Assembly: GCA_016081115.2 (NCBI GenBank) | Contig: CM071930.1 | Span: 48,707,335-48,771,334, forward strand | Source of the DNA: Rehmannia glutinosa | Lineage: Eukaryota; Streptophyta; Magnoliopsida; Lamiales; Orobanchaceae | Direction of reading: 5' to 3' | Length of the DNA stretch: 64,000 nt | Shown here: piece by piece, positions 1-12,989 of the stretch | Numbering within the stretch: the first letter of the stretch is position 1 | Layout: the number at the start of each line of letters is the position of its first letter | Made by a program: the position numbers and the translations under genes | The notes under the pieces: generated by a model | Told to the model about the DNA's origin: nothing | What the model saw: only the letters and a program-made list of their open reading frames with translations | Database searches by the model: none

Positions 1-239
1 CATAGAAAATCGCTGTTATGCCAAGCATCCACAACGATTCTCCGGTTATTGTCAACCTCGTCATCGCCTACGGAGGGAGGAGGGTCGTCCTTTATGAAGC
101 GTGACAATGCCAAGGTCATCAGGTAGAACAACATCTTCTGTTGCCAACGTTTGAAGTCGGCACCGGAGAACTTGGGCGGCTTTTCGCCGTGGGCGGGAGC
201 AGCAGCCATGGGTGTGAACGATATTGAACTTAATGCCAT
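1..239 (-). CDS. Copia gag N-terminus, partial
   Basis: An open frame on the minus strand leaves the window at base 1. Two in-frame ATGs are possible, at 239 and 209. The second begins a segment with KPPKFSGADFKRWQQKMLFY, the conserved start of Copia gag (DUF4219/UBN2 type), where a short Pro-rich lead precedes an F-x-G-x-x-F-x-x-W core. Gag packages element RNA into virus-like particles in the cytoplasm. No stop or frameshift is seen in the roughly 80 codons visible. Whether the element is intact cannot be judged. A 105-residue frame over the same bases (61-378) is a shadow. Confidence 0.7.
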   Translation of the reverse strand, partial: MALSSISFTPMAAAPAHGEKPPKFSGADFKRWQQKMLFYLMTLALSRFIKDDPPPSVGDDEVDNNRRIVVDAWHNSDFL

Positions 240-1413
240 CGTCTTCAACAGAAACAAACTTTTCGTCTTGCGAGTGTTGGGTTAAATATAAGAGTGAAGG
301 TTTCTGTTTAGGAAGAAAATGGCTAAGAATAAGTGTATAGGCATAAGTCGAGGCTTGAATTAGATTCAGTCTCCGCAAGACGAAAACGCCCTGTATACCG
401 AGTGCTTACGGTTCCGACGCTCGTCTCTAAGATACAACGACTTTTTGTTCCGATTAGCAGCACAAGCAAAACCGAAATCACAGCGAACAAAAGTGTTTCT
501 GACTTTCAAGCTACGAAGGAAGGGAAGAATCAATATGCTTCGTATGCAGAATGATCGGTTATTATCTGAGAATTTTCGTGTGTTAATTCATCTGCAGGGG
601 CTTCTGTAATATAGGAAAGCAAGTGCCCGTACGGAAAATCGTGTTTTTGGCTCGAAAAGACACATTTTTGCACCGATAAGACGCACTGTTCGGGGGCGAC
701 GACCGGGGACGACGGTCGCGGCGCCGCCTCGTGCTCCAACGTTCGGCGGGCGCACGACCCGACGCACGGGCCGCGCGCCACCATGCGCTGTTCGAAAAAA
801 ATCGGGTAGTAGCACGACGACGACGAGTCGCGGCTTCCGCCGCGCGCTGGTCCGAACTCTTCCCGGCTTGGAAAATCAATTAATTAATTACGAAAATTAA
901 TTAAATCCATTTAATTAATTACAAAAATTAATTAAACATTTATTTTAAAGGTTTTTGGTCCAAAAAGAATAAGGGTCTTGAAGCCCAAGCCCAAGGACCA
1001 CGAGCCGAGCCGAGCCGGCAGGCGGCGGCTTTGTACCAAACCCACAAGCATGTAGGTCCTCACCCCTTTAAAAACTTGGGTGCCCCAAGGGCCCAAACCC
1101 ATAAGTCCAATTTGGGAAATATTAAGTGTGCAAACTTATCTTCATTTTCCTATGTGGGATGGAGCATCTCTCATTCCCCACATTTTCCATTTTTCATACC
1201 ATTTATTTGTATTAAGTGGCTAACTTCTAGCATTAATTTCTCATTCACCCGGAATCGGTTTTGAGAAATTCCAAATGCTATTTTCATCTACTCTCTTAGT
1301 AGAATTTTTACAAATAATTTAATTCCATTTTTCACAAATAGAAACCACTTAATTATTTGGTCAAAATTGGGTCAACACCCATTTCTCAAAACTAAAATAC
1401 CAACAATCTAACA
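1..1413 (-). mobile_element. 5' end of a Ty1-copia retrotransposon, cut by the window edge
   Basis: Read on the minus strand, the element begins at 1413 with TGTTAGATTGTTGG, a typical plant Copia LTR start. It runs through an AT-rich then GC-rich leader (GC-rich part about 680-850) into a gag start near 239. The 3' limit of the LTR and the primer binding site were not recognised, so LTR and leader cannot be separated. The rest of the element lies outside the window. The Copia assignment rests on the gag N-terminus. Confidence 0.75.
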
Positions 1414-1842
1414 TTTAAATAACTCACCAGATCAATGAGAGACCAAACTATGAATAATAGTGGAAATTTCAAAAATAGAAAAAATAGTTAAGGAAAAATA
1501 AAATCAAAATAGGAGCACTATGAATTGTCATTCGTCTGATATGAAGACAGAAGAACCTTACAGAGTAATTGGACCAGAAAATTTGATTTGGCTGTTGTGT
1601 TTTTAGGGTTAGAAATAAAAGCAGTATGATCTGTTCCTCCTTGTTTTGTTTCCATGCACCAACCACCAATAATATCACATTTTATCATGCCCACATATAT
1701 GGTTGATATTATTAATTCGTCTTGGTTATTTTCAATTGTTTCTCATCTTTTAATTGTGATTTTTCTTTATTTTTCTTTATATATTCTAGAAAGAAAAAGA
1801 ATAATTAAATATATATTACCATGGGTAAGTTGATATAACATC
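1414..1842. other. AT-rich spacer, no gene seen
   Basis: No coding frame, RNA gene or clear repeat was recognised between the Copia LTR and the next MITE. Confidence 0.5.
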
Positions 1843-2033
1843 TGGCGTAGCTAAGGGATGGCCAACCTGGGCCCGACCCCACCTTTTTGAAAAAAAAAGG
1901 TTTTCTAGGTAAATTTTTTTTAGAAAAAAAAAATTATTTAAATTTTATGTGGTTTTTCTTTTAAATCTTTATATGACCCACTTCAATTCGTATATTGGTC
2001 CACCCCCATTTTATTCCTGGATACGCCATTGTT
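1843..2033. mobile_element. hAT-like MITE
   Basis: The left end has CTGGCGTAGCTAAGGGATGG and the right end reads TTCCTGGATACGCCATTG, the short imperfect inverted ends (TGGCG-TA-CC) of plant hAT MITEs of the CAGTGGCGGAGCC type. The interior is poly-A/T. It resembles the better supported copy at 63780-63958. No target-site duplication was found, so the exact ends are approximate. Confidence 0.4.
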
Positions 2034-2424
2034 TGCGTCACACGCATTACGTACAATGACCTCAAAATTAGTTGTTTAAAGTTTAATTATTAGTAGTTTC
2101 GTATCATAAATTTTAATTATAGCAAGGTATTTTTGAAATTAAACAATTTACTTGGAAGTCAAATGAAAATAAGAGTGAAAATTTTCGAACATGGTTATAA
2201 CTTTTTGTTGGTCAGAATTTCTTTTTCCCAGCTGATATAAATAAGATTTGTTAGTTCTTATACATGTAAGATATTTTTAATTTCACAAAAACTCCTGTCA
2301 GACCGTCTAACGGGTCTGATCTATTAGATGGATCTGACCCGCGAATCCGGTGGCATTTCCGTAATATTAGCAATGGTGTTGTAGTAGTTTTGGTGGTGCA
2401 CCCAGATAGCAAATCTTTCAAATG

Positions 2425-2842
2425 TATTAGTCGCCCTTCTAAAAAGTATTAGCAGATTCTTACAAATGTATTAGTAGTTTCGAAGAGTTTTTAGTATTTC
2501 TCTTGAATACACTCCGAAATGTATTAGCAATCCCTCAAAAAAGTATTAGTAGTTCCTCGAAAAAGTATTAGTAGTTCCTTGAAATAAATTAAATTTTTCT
2601 CCAGGAATGTATTAATAGTCCTTCTGAAAAGTATTAGTCGTGCTTCTAAAAAGTATTAGCGATTCTTCGAAATGTATTAATAGTTCCCCGAATATAATTA
2701 AATTTTTCTCCGAAATGTATTAACAAATTTTCGAAAAGTATTAGTCATCCTTCTAAAAAGTATTAGCAGATTATTCCAAATGTATTAGTAGTTCCTCAAG
2801 AGTTTTAGTATTTCTCATGAATATACTCTTGAAATGCATTAG
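2425..2842 (+). repeat. 22-bp minisatellite, left half
   Basis: About 14 degenerate units of 21-22 bp, each starting GTATTAG and followed by a variable tail such as TAGTTCCTCGAAAAA. A block of several units ending in a TTTTAGTATTTCTC segment appears twice, near 2400-2520 and 2745-2835, so there is higher-order structure. The array stops at the Copia insertion point and resumes beyond 16851. Confidence 0.8.
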
Positions 2843-2848
2843 TTATCC

Positions 2849-4382
2849 AGTAGGTCCCAAGGGGTGTAAGTGTAAGGTTTAGAAGGGGGGGTTGAATAAA
2901 CCTTACCAAATTTTCGATTTAATCCTTTTAAAAATTCGAGTTGATACTACACACCGTGTCCTTCGTGGATCAATTTAGTTAATCAGAGAGTTAGTCTCTC
3001 TCAATGAGACTCAACCGAGCCGTTGATGGAATAACTCACTCTTAAGTCTAAATTAACTCAATTGTGGTTTGTTTTTGGAAGACTTAACACCCTTAAGTTT
3101 GGTTAAGTAGAGATTTAGAGCTTGATTTAGTACTTAGAGATTATCTAATGGATAGCAAATTTATCACAGATTTAAACAAATAAAGATGCAGAATTAAAGT
3201 CTTTGAAATGTAAATGACACAATAAAATTTTTATAGAGGTTCAAGATGGGGTAATTCTTCTACTCCTCTCTTCTCCAACTCCGGAGGAATCCACTAGGTA
3301 TTGATCAAGATACAAAGTGGTAACAGTCAGGATACATACAAGTCTTGATCACACGGTGACTTGATCCTTTGGGACTCATCGAGACGCGCTTGATCACTCA
3401 GTGGCTTCTCGACGACTCGCCTTCTTCACAGGGCGGTTTGCGCTTGCTACTATGACTCACTTGCTCAAGCTCTTTGGATTTGATCACGAAGCCCTCCAAA
3501 AGCTCAAGACTTGGTTCGACCTTGAACCTTCCTACAATCCTTCGAGGAATGTAGACCCCTTGATTTTTCAAGTAATTTCCTCTTCAACCGATTGAAGTTA
3601 TCTTTCCTTCACAGTGAGTGTTGGATTGATGTTCTTCGTAGTGTAGGCTTGAGGATTGAGAATATTTCAGGTTTACGTTCTAATAATTGTTTGAACGTTT
3701 GTGGTTCTCGTCTCCTTTTTTTTAAAGTCATTCTCAAGATTTTATAGTGATCTTTCAAAAATCGCCCGTTGAAGAGATAGCTTATTTTTGAAAGTCACTT
3801 GATCGTTGGCTTGTCTTGTTGCGATCCTGAATTGCCATTTCCTCGTATGAATTGTTTTTCACCTTTTCGCAGTTCGACACGGTGTGGTGCTTCCCATTGG
3901 TTTATTCCTTTTGCACGCTTCTCGGGATGAGCACTTCGAGAAAGGTAGCATGGAGATATTACTTGTTTAAGTAATTCTCTTGATTTCTCGTGCAACGGAT
4001 CTTTTTCGATTATCTCGACTTGACCGCATTTCCTTGCTTTCCCAGTGTGACTTAGAGTCACCTTCCAATCATGGATGACTCTTTCCGTCACTTCAACTTG
4101 AGACTTGGCTTTTCTTGAGTTGACTTGACCGATACTCCACTCACCGCATCTCACCGCTTCTTGAGAGAGTTCCGTCTACTCTTCTTTGCCATACTTACTC
4201 TTGCAATGAGTCCTCCTTCTAGTCTCCGGTTGTCCTCTTGCATGTTTGGGCGTAGCCGACTTAACTCACCTTTGACCAGCCCTATTTATTACAATGCGAT
4301 TTACAACAAAAATGGGGTGCCAACTTCCTATTCTATGTTTTCCATGGCATTCATCAAAATCTAAACAATAAATTTCCTAACA
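2849..4382 (-). repeat. 3' LTR of the SIRE-like Copia
   Basis: It matches 15307-16846 along its whole length, with many short indels. On the minus strand it starts at 4382 with TGTTAGGAAATTTATTG. Its outer terminal base differs from the other LTR, where the end is ACCTACA. Small ORFs inside (3401-3595, 3795-4154) are not genes. Confidence 0.9.
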
Positions 4383-4398
4383 ATTTCCCCCTTTTTGA
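4383..4398 (-). other. Polypurine tract of the SIRE-like Copia
   Basis: On the minus strand it reads TCAAAAAGGGGGAAAT and directly abuts the TGTTAGG start of the 3' LTR, the position expected for the plus-strand DNA primer. Confidence 0.85.
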
Positions 4399-4578
4399 TG
4401 ATGCCAAAACTTAAACCATTCAAAAATGCAAATAGCAAAGATACATACAGATAGTGTATTGACATAGAATGTATGCGCAGAATCAATCCTTTTATTGATC
4501 ATAACATTCTTGTTCTTTTACACAAATGTTTACATGGTGTATCAGAGCAAACATTTGTCTACAAAAAAAATGAAGAAT

Positions 4579-7500
4579 TTATAGCTTTATTTCAGAAGAC
4601 TTACATAGTATGTATTTACATAATAGAATACATGAAGGGGTGGACAAGAACACTTCATCTCCTTCGATGTCTCTCTTTTCTTTCATCTTGTTCAAAGATC
4701 TTCTCGCTTCTTCTTTTCTCTTTTTTCTCATCGTTTTTCTTCTTCTTTTCATATGCCTTCCTCGGCAGCCTTCATCTCTTCTTAATCTTTCTTGTCTTTC
4801 CTCCCATAGCTGAGTTTGTCTCTTGTTTTCTTCTTCTATTCTTTTTGCATACTCAAGATTACTTTTAGCCACTTGCAAATTTGCTATTTGGTCAAGACCC
4901 CCAAGAGATCCCTCATTTCTTGCCCGGATCTACGATTAAATGTTTTAGGCAGAGGCCAGGTCCAAACCTCTTCCTCCACGATCGCTTCTTCCTCTACCTC
5001 CGGGTGTGTATTGTACGGGTCTTCTTTTCAGTGAGTGAGTGAGCGGGTGACCAGAGTAATCGCCGGAGTCCGTCGTCGTCACCTTCTTCACATAACGTGA
5101 GACCCTTTTCCCAAGATAAGTCCCAAGCTTGAGCCATAGACATATTTGCAAAGTATCCTTTGGGATGCGAGCGTTTTAAATTCATCAATCGATCGTGGCT
5201 CGTCCCGACATCCGAGATGGCATAAGTGTCTCGCTTCACCGGAATGCCTCCATGTTGTTTCAAGATGTTCATAACCCGGACATCCATTCTTCCTTCCACT
5301 TCCTCCATCCCCTCGCTTCAATTGTCTTTCTCTTTTCACCATCGATATAGCAGAGTGTTGGAGTGGTAAGAGTCACAGGAGTTTGTTGCCGATAATGTCA
5401 CCGTGGATAAGACCTTGTTGGGGGTTTGTGCGATCATCAAGGTCACAACTTTCGATCCTTCCCTCAACGGATTTTCCTTTCTTTTGTTTCAACACTTCCT
5501 CGCTTGTCTTTCCCTTCGCAGCTTGCATCCTCTTTTTCAGCCTTCAGGATCTCTTATGTGCTTTAAGGTATTCCTCTTCCCCTTTTTGGCATCATCAAAG
5601 GAGAGAGGGACACTGAAACATACTTCGCGCGTGAAGTCGAGCTCACGATAGTCGAGTTCTGCATTTCTTGAGTTTGTCATGAGTATGCGGCACGAAATTC
5701 AGAGCGAGTAGCGTTGGACTCGCTGAAATTAGCTTCATTTCAGCCATGAGAAGGCTGAATTTTCTGTCCATATTTGTTTCCGTGACGCGGAGATCACTCT
5801 TATTTTGCTCACGCAGCAGACTTTATCTCGGCAGTGTGAGCTTCATGCATGTGCTCAATGTGTTCTCTCAATTTCGTTTTTGCATCAAGATTCTCGCCTC
5901 CATACCAGCAGCCTTATTGAACAATGTCCCAAGTATCTAACTTGTTCCACACGCATTGTTTTCTTCTTTGTTGCCACCAATCCCCTCGATCCCGACCGTT
6001 ATGCCTCTCAAGTCAGCAGTAAGATTGGCATCTCTCGTTGTCCGGGCCGCATGTCCATAGAGGCCTCGATGCCTCTCCATCCGCTCAATCTCAAGCAAAT
6101 AATGCCTTGAACACCTCGCGAACTTCAGCTTGTTTTTCCGATGCAACTGATGGCCATGCAGCGTCAAAGTCATAGTCACCGAACGATGGTACTGACGAGA
6201 TGACAGAGCTGGTCGTGGAAGCGTGCGAAGCTCGTTTCTCGACTCTTCAGGGAGGTCGGGTACCTCCAGAGAGAAAGGAAAAGATTCTATAAAGGAATCA
6301 TCACGCCAACCGGTATTTGTTCAATGATGAGAGGTGCGCGTGAAGTTCCTTTTTGAGTCGAACTCCGCCGCACTTGGGAAGCTCGCGCAGTGGACTCTGT
6401 TTTCACTGGGTCTCGTTGTGAAGTGGACCAGCTTGCTCACCTCAATCGTCTCAACATCTTCGTTGGTCTCACTGGTTTCTTCAATTGAGTGGACTGGTCC
6501 TCGGCCTTATCAAAAGCGTCATCGGATGATGCCGAGATTTCCATTGGTGGCTCATCATCAAAATTGAAAGTTTGACGAGTAGTCTTGAGATCGATTTGCT
6601 CGTGCTTGGAACATCCGCAGGTGAGTCATTTGGATGCATCACGGGGATGACTCAGCTTTTTTCTTCTTCGTCGCCTTCCGATCCCGTAAAGGTTACATCG
6701 GGATTATCCTGGGAATCATGAAGCGCGCTTATCTCCTTTTCGGATGGGTCAATGATAGCAGGAAGGATGTTCTCTACTTCAGCCTTCTTTACCCAGGGAA
6801 GTCTCAACCTCCCGTGGGCCTTCATTACCTCCTCGCAGCCTCGACCGCAATGAGGCCTTGACCTCCCTTTCGACAATGTCACTGCCTTAGGGTCTTTCGA
6901 GGTGGCATCCATTGGACTCTCAACCCCATGGATTGCACTTTCATCGCCCCAGTGTTAACTCCTGTGGTTGTTCCTTCCTCGTGCCTCGATCGCATCAAAG
7001 AACGCGTCATTAGCCTTCAGAGAAGCTTGGCACCTCACCGAGACAGTTTCAACTATCCGAGCTTCGTTGATGGCAACTTGTTGTTCGTTTTGCATTTGTA
7101 CTTTCTCCACTTCGCCTCCTAGATTCGTTGTGGAGTCATCCGCAAAGATTCTCCGACCTTGCCGGTGGAGGGAGTTTCCTCACCGGTGGCTCACCGGTGA
7201 GTGACTTGGAATGGTGTCACTGCCTCCAAACTCCCGACTGCTTTACCGAGTGTTCACCGTTGGGGCAGGTGGTAAGACACCTTCGTTAGGGTTGGCTCAA
7301 CCGGGGTCCCCACTAACCCTGGGTTTCATCGCCAGTTCCTTTAATTCCTTCTTCCGAGTGAGCTGGGAAGTGGTGGCAAAGAATAACGGTGGCGATTTGT
7401 CAACCACTCCCATTGGATCAATTTCACCGTGTTCGAGGACTCTTCTCGGTCCCTCCATCATGCTCTTCTCATGAAAAATTCTCGATTCATGCAATGCTTG

Positions 7501-9195
7501 CTGCATTTGCAACTTTTTCGCAAAGAAGCAGAGTCGGATCCTCATCATCAGCCGATAAGACATCAAGGAGATGATGTGTGTGTTCTGTGGGTGTGCGGTG
7601 ATAGGGCAAAAGCTGGCCTTCTCACGTGCCTCGGCCTTTCTCTCGCATGTCTTTCTTTCTCCTTGTCCTTGAAGATCCGCAAGATATCCGTGCGCTTTTC
7701 TTCATCCGGCCGGGATCACAGAGGTCACCAAGGAAGTTTAACAGCTTCCTCTTCTTCTTCTATAAACTCGGGCCGTTGGAATTGTTCCCTGGATTTACTC
7801 AATTTCCATTTCCTCCACTCGCATGCAGACGATTTTGAATATCCGGGTAAAGTGGGGATAGGATCATCACATCACTATCGCCTCTATCGCCTTCTTTTCA
7901 GGTTTCACTGCGCTTGACTACATCTATTTCTTCGATTTGCCTCACTGACGCTTCAGCAGACTTAGTTGTTTCATCAATTACATCCGGGGACTCTATGCTT
8001 CAAATTTTAGCCGTATTTGTTCCAATTTGAGTGGCCGACTCGGCCTGGTTTCTCAAGCTCGGAGCGCTTGATGATTCTTCTTCGTCTTCTAGTTTGTACG
8101 CAGGGATTTCTCGGTTGAGAGACGCTTTCTTCGAGTCTTAGCAAGGGGGCGGGGGGCCGGCCGGTGTCTTCTTCTCGAGGAGTCGGGCCGTCTTGGCTTA
8201 TCGATCTCCTCTTTTTGATGATCCGAGAAGGTAGTTGAGAGTCCTTCTCGACCGCCGCTTTGGGCAGGGACACGGCCGCAGGGGCAGTGACTCGCGCAGG
8301 GCAGGAGCAGTTTGACTTTTCTTTTTGCCAAGTAGAACAAAGGTTTTCTTAGCAAACCTGCAGGGGCGCCTTTCTTCTTTGGTGGAGAGGAAACAATCGA
8401 TCTTCGTGGTCACCGATTCCCCTCACTCGTGTCATCTCTCTTGGCGTAGCTCTCTTTCAGTGCGCCAGAGAGGTTTGATCTAAACATCTCTTGTTTACAT
8501 GGAACGCCTTTCCATGTCTAAGAGGGACTCCTTTCGCCTCCATCACCGGCCAATCACTGTGCCATATCCTAGGGATCCTCCAAATGTGCCATCTTCCTTG
8601 AAGGATTTGTTCCTACATTTCGCATAATCGTGAAACAAACTCAGCCCAGATTTATTTTCCTTTCTTCAATGATCGCCGCCATCACGATCAACTTTGCTTT
8701 TTGATTGGTCAAAGTCGCCAAATTTGATGTCAATACATTTGGCAACTATGTCCAATACTTGTGATAATCCTCCTTCAAGACCTTCTTGTTTTCTTTGGTA
8801 AACTATTTTATCAAGATAGTCGGGCTTGGCTATTTCCTTCCAAGCAAGGCCAGGTTTACATCGCCTTCGTTAATTTTCGATGCTCCTTTCGTTGGTAGTG
8901 AGCATTGTTCACCAAATCCTTGGCAGAGATGGTGAGCTTTTTCCGTGAACAGATGACTTTATCCCTTCATCGTGAATCTCAAAGCATTCACGTAGAATCG
9001 CGGCGACCTCCTCCCACATAGGTCATCGAATATTCCATCGTCGTAAACGATTTCACTTCGGACGTTTCCAATTTCTCAGCAATTTTCATCACTAGGGTGT
9101 CGCTTCGGACCCTGTTTCACCATGCCGTCGAAATCCACAAAGAGACCGGTGTGGATTTGTTTTCCTAACTTGACAAAATCATAGGTTGGTGCCAT
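4579..9195 (-). pseudogene. Env-like region of the SIRE-like Copia, degenerate
   Basis: A minus-strand ATG at 9195 opens a frame starting MAPTYDFVKLGKQIHTGLF, which I recognise as the N-terminus style of the env-like ORF of SIRE-type elements. About 4.6 kb of broken coding sequence follows between RNase H and the polypurine tract. Segments include a basic, Arg/Pro-rich stretch at 8007-8273, an acidic stretch at 6652-6912, and a charged stretch rich in Glu, Lys and Arg near the 3' end (4579-4878) that looks coiled-coil-like. Stops and frameshifts are frequent. No signal peptide or membrane segment could be placed with confidence. The function of these ORFs in plants is unproven. Confidence 0.6.
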
Positions 9196-9685
9196 TTTTC
9201 AGATTTTATCAAGAAAACTTAGAGATTGATTTGAAGATAGATAGGTTTTGAGAGAATTTTTGCCTTTGCTTTCGAGAGAGAGAAATGAACAGTTTTGGTA
9301 GTGTGTGAGAGAAACAGCATTTACGAAAATGGTTTAAGTATGGTTTATGAAAGGACGTGCGGGTGGTTTTTGAAATGTGATCGAAATCAACGGCTTAGAT
9401 TTTGCACGCCGATTTAGCATTTAATGTCTCGTATTTAATGCGGCAAAGATTTATATCCAATCATAAGCTTGGTGTGCGGCTTTTGCCGTCATTAACACGC
9501 CATAATTATCCGACGTAATCCTTAAAAACATTCCCGCTTAGTCAAAACGATCGCGTTTTGTCACTTGGCTCATAAATGATTGACTTTTGCCCTCACCTGG
9601 TTTAGCTCTTCTTTTCACATTCCTTCTTTGTGACTCAAATTGTCACCGACTTGGTATAGTTGTCTTTCCGACACGGCCGATTTAC
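9196..9685 (-). other. Pol-env spacer of the SIRE-like Copia
   Basis: Non-coding interval between the RNase H remnant and the env-like start, as is usual in this lineage. It has purine-rich stretches such as GAGAGAGAG but no recognised splice or promoter signal. Confidence 0.5.
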
Positions 9686-11384
9686 TTAGCCGATTTGTGA
9701 GTTCACTCTTTTTCCCTTTTTGTGTTCCATTTCTTTTCTTTGATTCTTCCGAGTGTCACTTAGCTCAATTAACCCTAACTCATGCTTCGAGTTCTTCAAA
9801 TCTTGACTCATATAATGGTTTTGTGAAGATGTCACCAATTGTTTATCGCTTGAGATATACTCCAAAATGATGTCCTTCTTTTCAACATGATCTCTTATGA
9901 AGTGATATCCGACATCGATATGCTTTGTTCTTGAGTGCAACACATGATTTTGAGTAATTGCAATTGCACTTGTGTTATCACACATGATTGGAATTTCTTT
10001 TTCCTCAACTTCATAGTCTCTCACCATTTCTTTGCCTCATCCATAGGACTTGGGCACAAAAGCCGCCCGCAGCCTATGTATTATGCTTCATTTGTGGAGG
10101 TGGCTATTGAATTTTTACTTTTGCTAAACCAGAAATCACTGTTTCCTAAAGCATTTGACATGTGCCTCGAGGTGCTTTTCCGTCCACTCTACATCCAAAG
10201 ATAGTCGAATCAATAGCCAATTAGCTTGAATCCACCTTCCTTTGGATACCATAAGCCAACTTCTTGGCTTCCTTTCAAATATCTCAATATTCTTCTTAGC
10301 TTTGTCATATGGATCTCTTTTGGAGCAGATTGAAATCTTGCACATACACCTACAAAGAAAGGTGATGTCCGCCCGCTTCTTTGTGAAGATAGAGTAATGA
10401 TCCAATAAGTGCTCAGATCTTGTTTGATCTACTGCTTGCCATCCGCATCCATGTCCATTTTGATCGATGTATTCATTGGTATTTTCACGAAGACTTCTCC
10501 TCCATACCAAATTTCTTCATTAAGTCTTCGTGTATTTTGTTTGACTTATGAAGGTTCCATCCTTCGCTTGTTTCACTTGGAGTCCAAGGAAGAATGTCAC
10601 TCTCCCATCATGCTCATTTCAAATTTACTTTGTATGAGGTTTGAAAATTTTTCACTGACTCTTTGTTTGTGGATCCAAAAATGATGTCATCCACATATAT
10701 TTGAACAAGCAAGATACTCTTTTTGTCTTGAATTCTGAAAAGTGTTCTATCTACTTTTCCTTTTGTGAATCCATTTTTAGTTAGGAATTGTGACAAAGTA
10801 TCATACCATGCTCGGGTGCCTGTTTCAATCCATACAAAGCTTTCTTGAGTTTGTATACCTTATCTCCAAGAGTCTTCCGCTCAAATCGGAGGTTGTTCAA
10901 CATACACTTCTTCTTCCAATAGACCATTTAGGAATGCACTTTTTACATCCATCTCGATATACAATGAAATTCTTGTGAGCAAAGATAGGCAAGAAACATC
11001 CTTATAGCTTCCAATCTTGCTACAGAGCAAATGTTTCATCAAAATCTATTCCTTCTTCTTGGTAATATCCTTTGGCTACTAGTCTTGCTTTGTTTCTTAC
11101 CACGTAACCTTCCTCGTTCATCTTATTTCGAACACCCATTTAGTACCAATAACATTTTGATGTGTGGGTCTTTGAACTAATTCCCATACTTTATTTCTTT
11201 CAAACCGATTGACTCTTCTTGCATAGCTTGAATCTAATGTGTGTCGTCCAATGCTTGTAACACATCTTTGGGCTCTATTTGCGAGATGAAGCATGTGAAC
11301 ATAGCTTCTTGTTGAGTTCGATCTTGTTTTGACACCTTCTCTTATATCTCCAATGACAAGTTCTCGTGGATGGTCTCTCACCAT
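9686..11384 (-). pseudogene. Copia reverse transcriptase and RNase H, degenerate
   Basis: Read right to left on the minus strand. The start of the RT domain at 11118-11384 contains RNKVWELVQRPTHQNVIGTK. The catalytic motif YVDDIIFGSTN lies at 10614-10796, with both aspartates present. RNase H at 9686-10027 has IPIMCDNTSAIAI and RTKHIDVGYHFIRDH. These are the standard Copia RT/RNase H blocks that copy element RNA into DNA. The pieces sit in different frames, with sequence between them broken by stops, so no functional polymerase can be made. Intermediate RT blocks are only partly readable. Confidence 0.85.
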
Positions 11385-11741
11385 CTTACATCAAAGTTGA
11401 AGTAAGTTGGTTTGGATTCAATCGCTCTCAGCAGCCTATGTTGCTTTGATTGCCTCTCTCGTAGTCACTTAGCCGCAAATTTTCCATTGTTTTTGAGATT
11501 CGATTATCTCATCTTCTTCTCGAGTTTATAATTCCACCTTCAACTTCAAAGAGGGACTCTTTTGTATGGTTGGATGATTGACTTATCGGTGACTCTTCAA
11601 TGTCTTCTCCATTTACATTTCGCTCATCGAATACCACATGGATGGATTCTTCGCAACCATAGTCCTTTTGTTGAGTACTCAGAGGCTTTCAATTTGAGTA
11701 TCCCAAGAAGATACCTTCATCCGCTTTAGCATCGAAAGCCT

Positions 11742-12850
11742 TTAGATTGTCTTTGCCATTGTTGTGGATGAAGCATTTACATCCAAATATTCTAAAATAT
11801 GCAACATTTGGTTTTCTTCCACCCAAATCTCATAGGAGTCTTTGTCAACCGTCTGTTTATCATACATCCTGTTTTGAGTGTAGCAAGTCGTGTTGATTGC
11901 TTCAGCCCAAAATCTTTTTGGTAGCCCCTGTTTCACCTAACATGGTCCTTGCCGCTTCTTTGAGAGTTCTATTCTTCTTTCGCAACTCCATTCTCATTGT
12001 GGAGTCCTTGCAAGATAGATAGTTCATGACCAATACCATTTTCAATACAATATCGAAGTTATTATTCCATTGACAAACTCGGTTCCTCATCGATCTTATT
12101 TTGATAATGGTTTGGCTCTTCTCGTTTTGAATCCTCTTCATCACCGTGGTAGTTTTCAGAGAGTTTCTTTCTTCTTACACATGAATATTGTCCATGTATA
12201 TCTTGAGTAGTCATCTACTACCACCAAGGTGTATTTCTTTCCACTTATGTTCTGGACATGTCTTTTCTTTGAATGAAGATTTGATTTGTTTTCCTTTCGA
12301 CATGCATCACATATACTCTCCTTTCAGATATTGAGTCCTGGAAGTCCTTCCACAAGATTACTTCTTGCAAGCTTGTTAATCGTTTTGAAATTTGTGTGAC
12401 TACTTTTGTTTTGTACCAACTTGATTCAAATTTTGTCTTTTTGCTAGTAGACAGTCCGGGTGTAGCGGTTGACCAATCTACTACGTACATGTATTTTTTG
12501 TCCGCATCCTTGCAACACAACTTCATTCGATTCAAATTTCTCCTTGATTTGGCATATACCCATGTTAAATCCAACATTATAGCCCTTGTCACGAGTTGAT
12601 CGATGCTTAGCAAGTTGAAGTTGAGTCCTTCAACATATGCAACATCCGTGATTTCTAAACCGTTCCTCTTGATGGATCCAATGCCTCTTATTTCACCTGG
12701 AGCTTCATTTCCTCCAAATATGACTTTTGCTCCTTTTACTTCCTTGAATTTTGATAAATTTTTCTTGTTTCTGTCATATGTCCGGAACAGCCACTATCCA
12801 TATACCAGGTTCCTTCGCACTCACTGCTCTTGAACCCGCAATCAAGGAAA
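11742..12850 (-). pseudogene. Copia protease and integrase, degenerate
   Basis: The protease active-site region lies near 12782-12830 and reads GTWYMDSGCSGHMT, the Copia aspartic protease signature with its DSG. GAG-pre-integrase and zinc-binding sequence follows at 12245-12613. The integrase core is scattered over 11742-12240, where LPKRFWAEAINTTCYTQNRM marks the conserved C-terminal core block. Integrase would insert the cDNA and protease would mature Gag-Pol. Several frameshifts separate the segments. Confidence 0.8.
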
Positions 12851-12989
12851 TTAAGTTTTAGGTACCCATACTTGTCGGGTCCCGAGGGGTTAGAATTGTA
12901 AGATGATCCAACCAACTTATAGCCAAATGATTTGACTCTAAGGGGTTGCCATCTATCGTGCCATAATCATAATTAATCTTGGCAAATTG

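Noticed and set aside
61..378. 105-codon minus-strand ORF
   Set aside because: It overlaps the Copia gag start in another frame and lacks gag motifs. The gag frame is the real one.
4473..4868. 131-codon plus-strand ORF rich in Phe, Leu and Ser
   Set aside because: It is the antisense of the charged, Glu/Arg-rich end of the env-like region of a minus-strand element.
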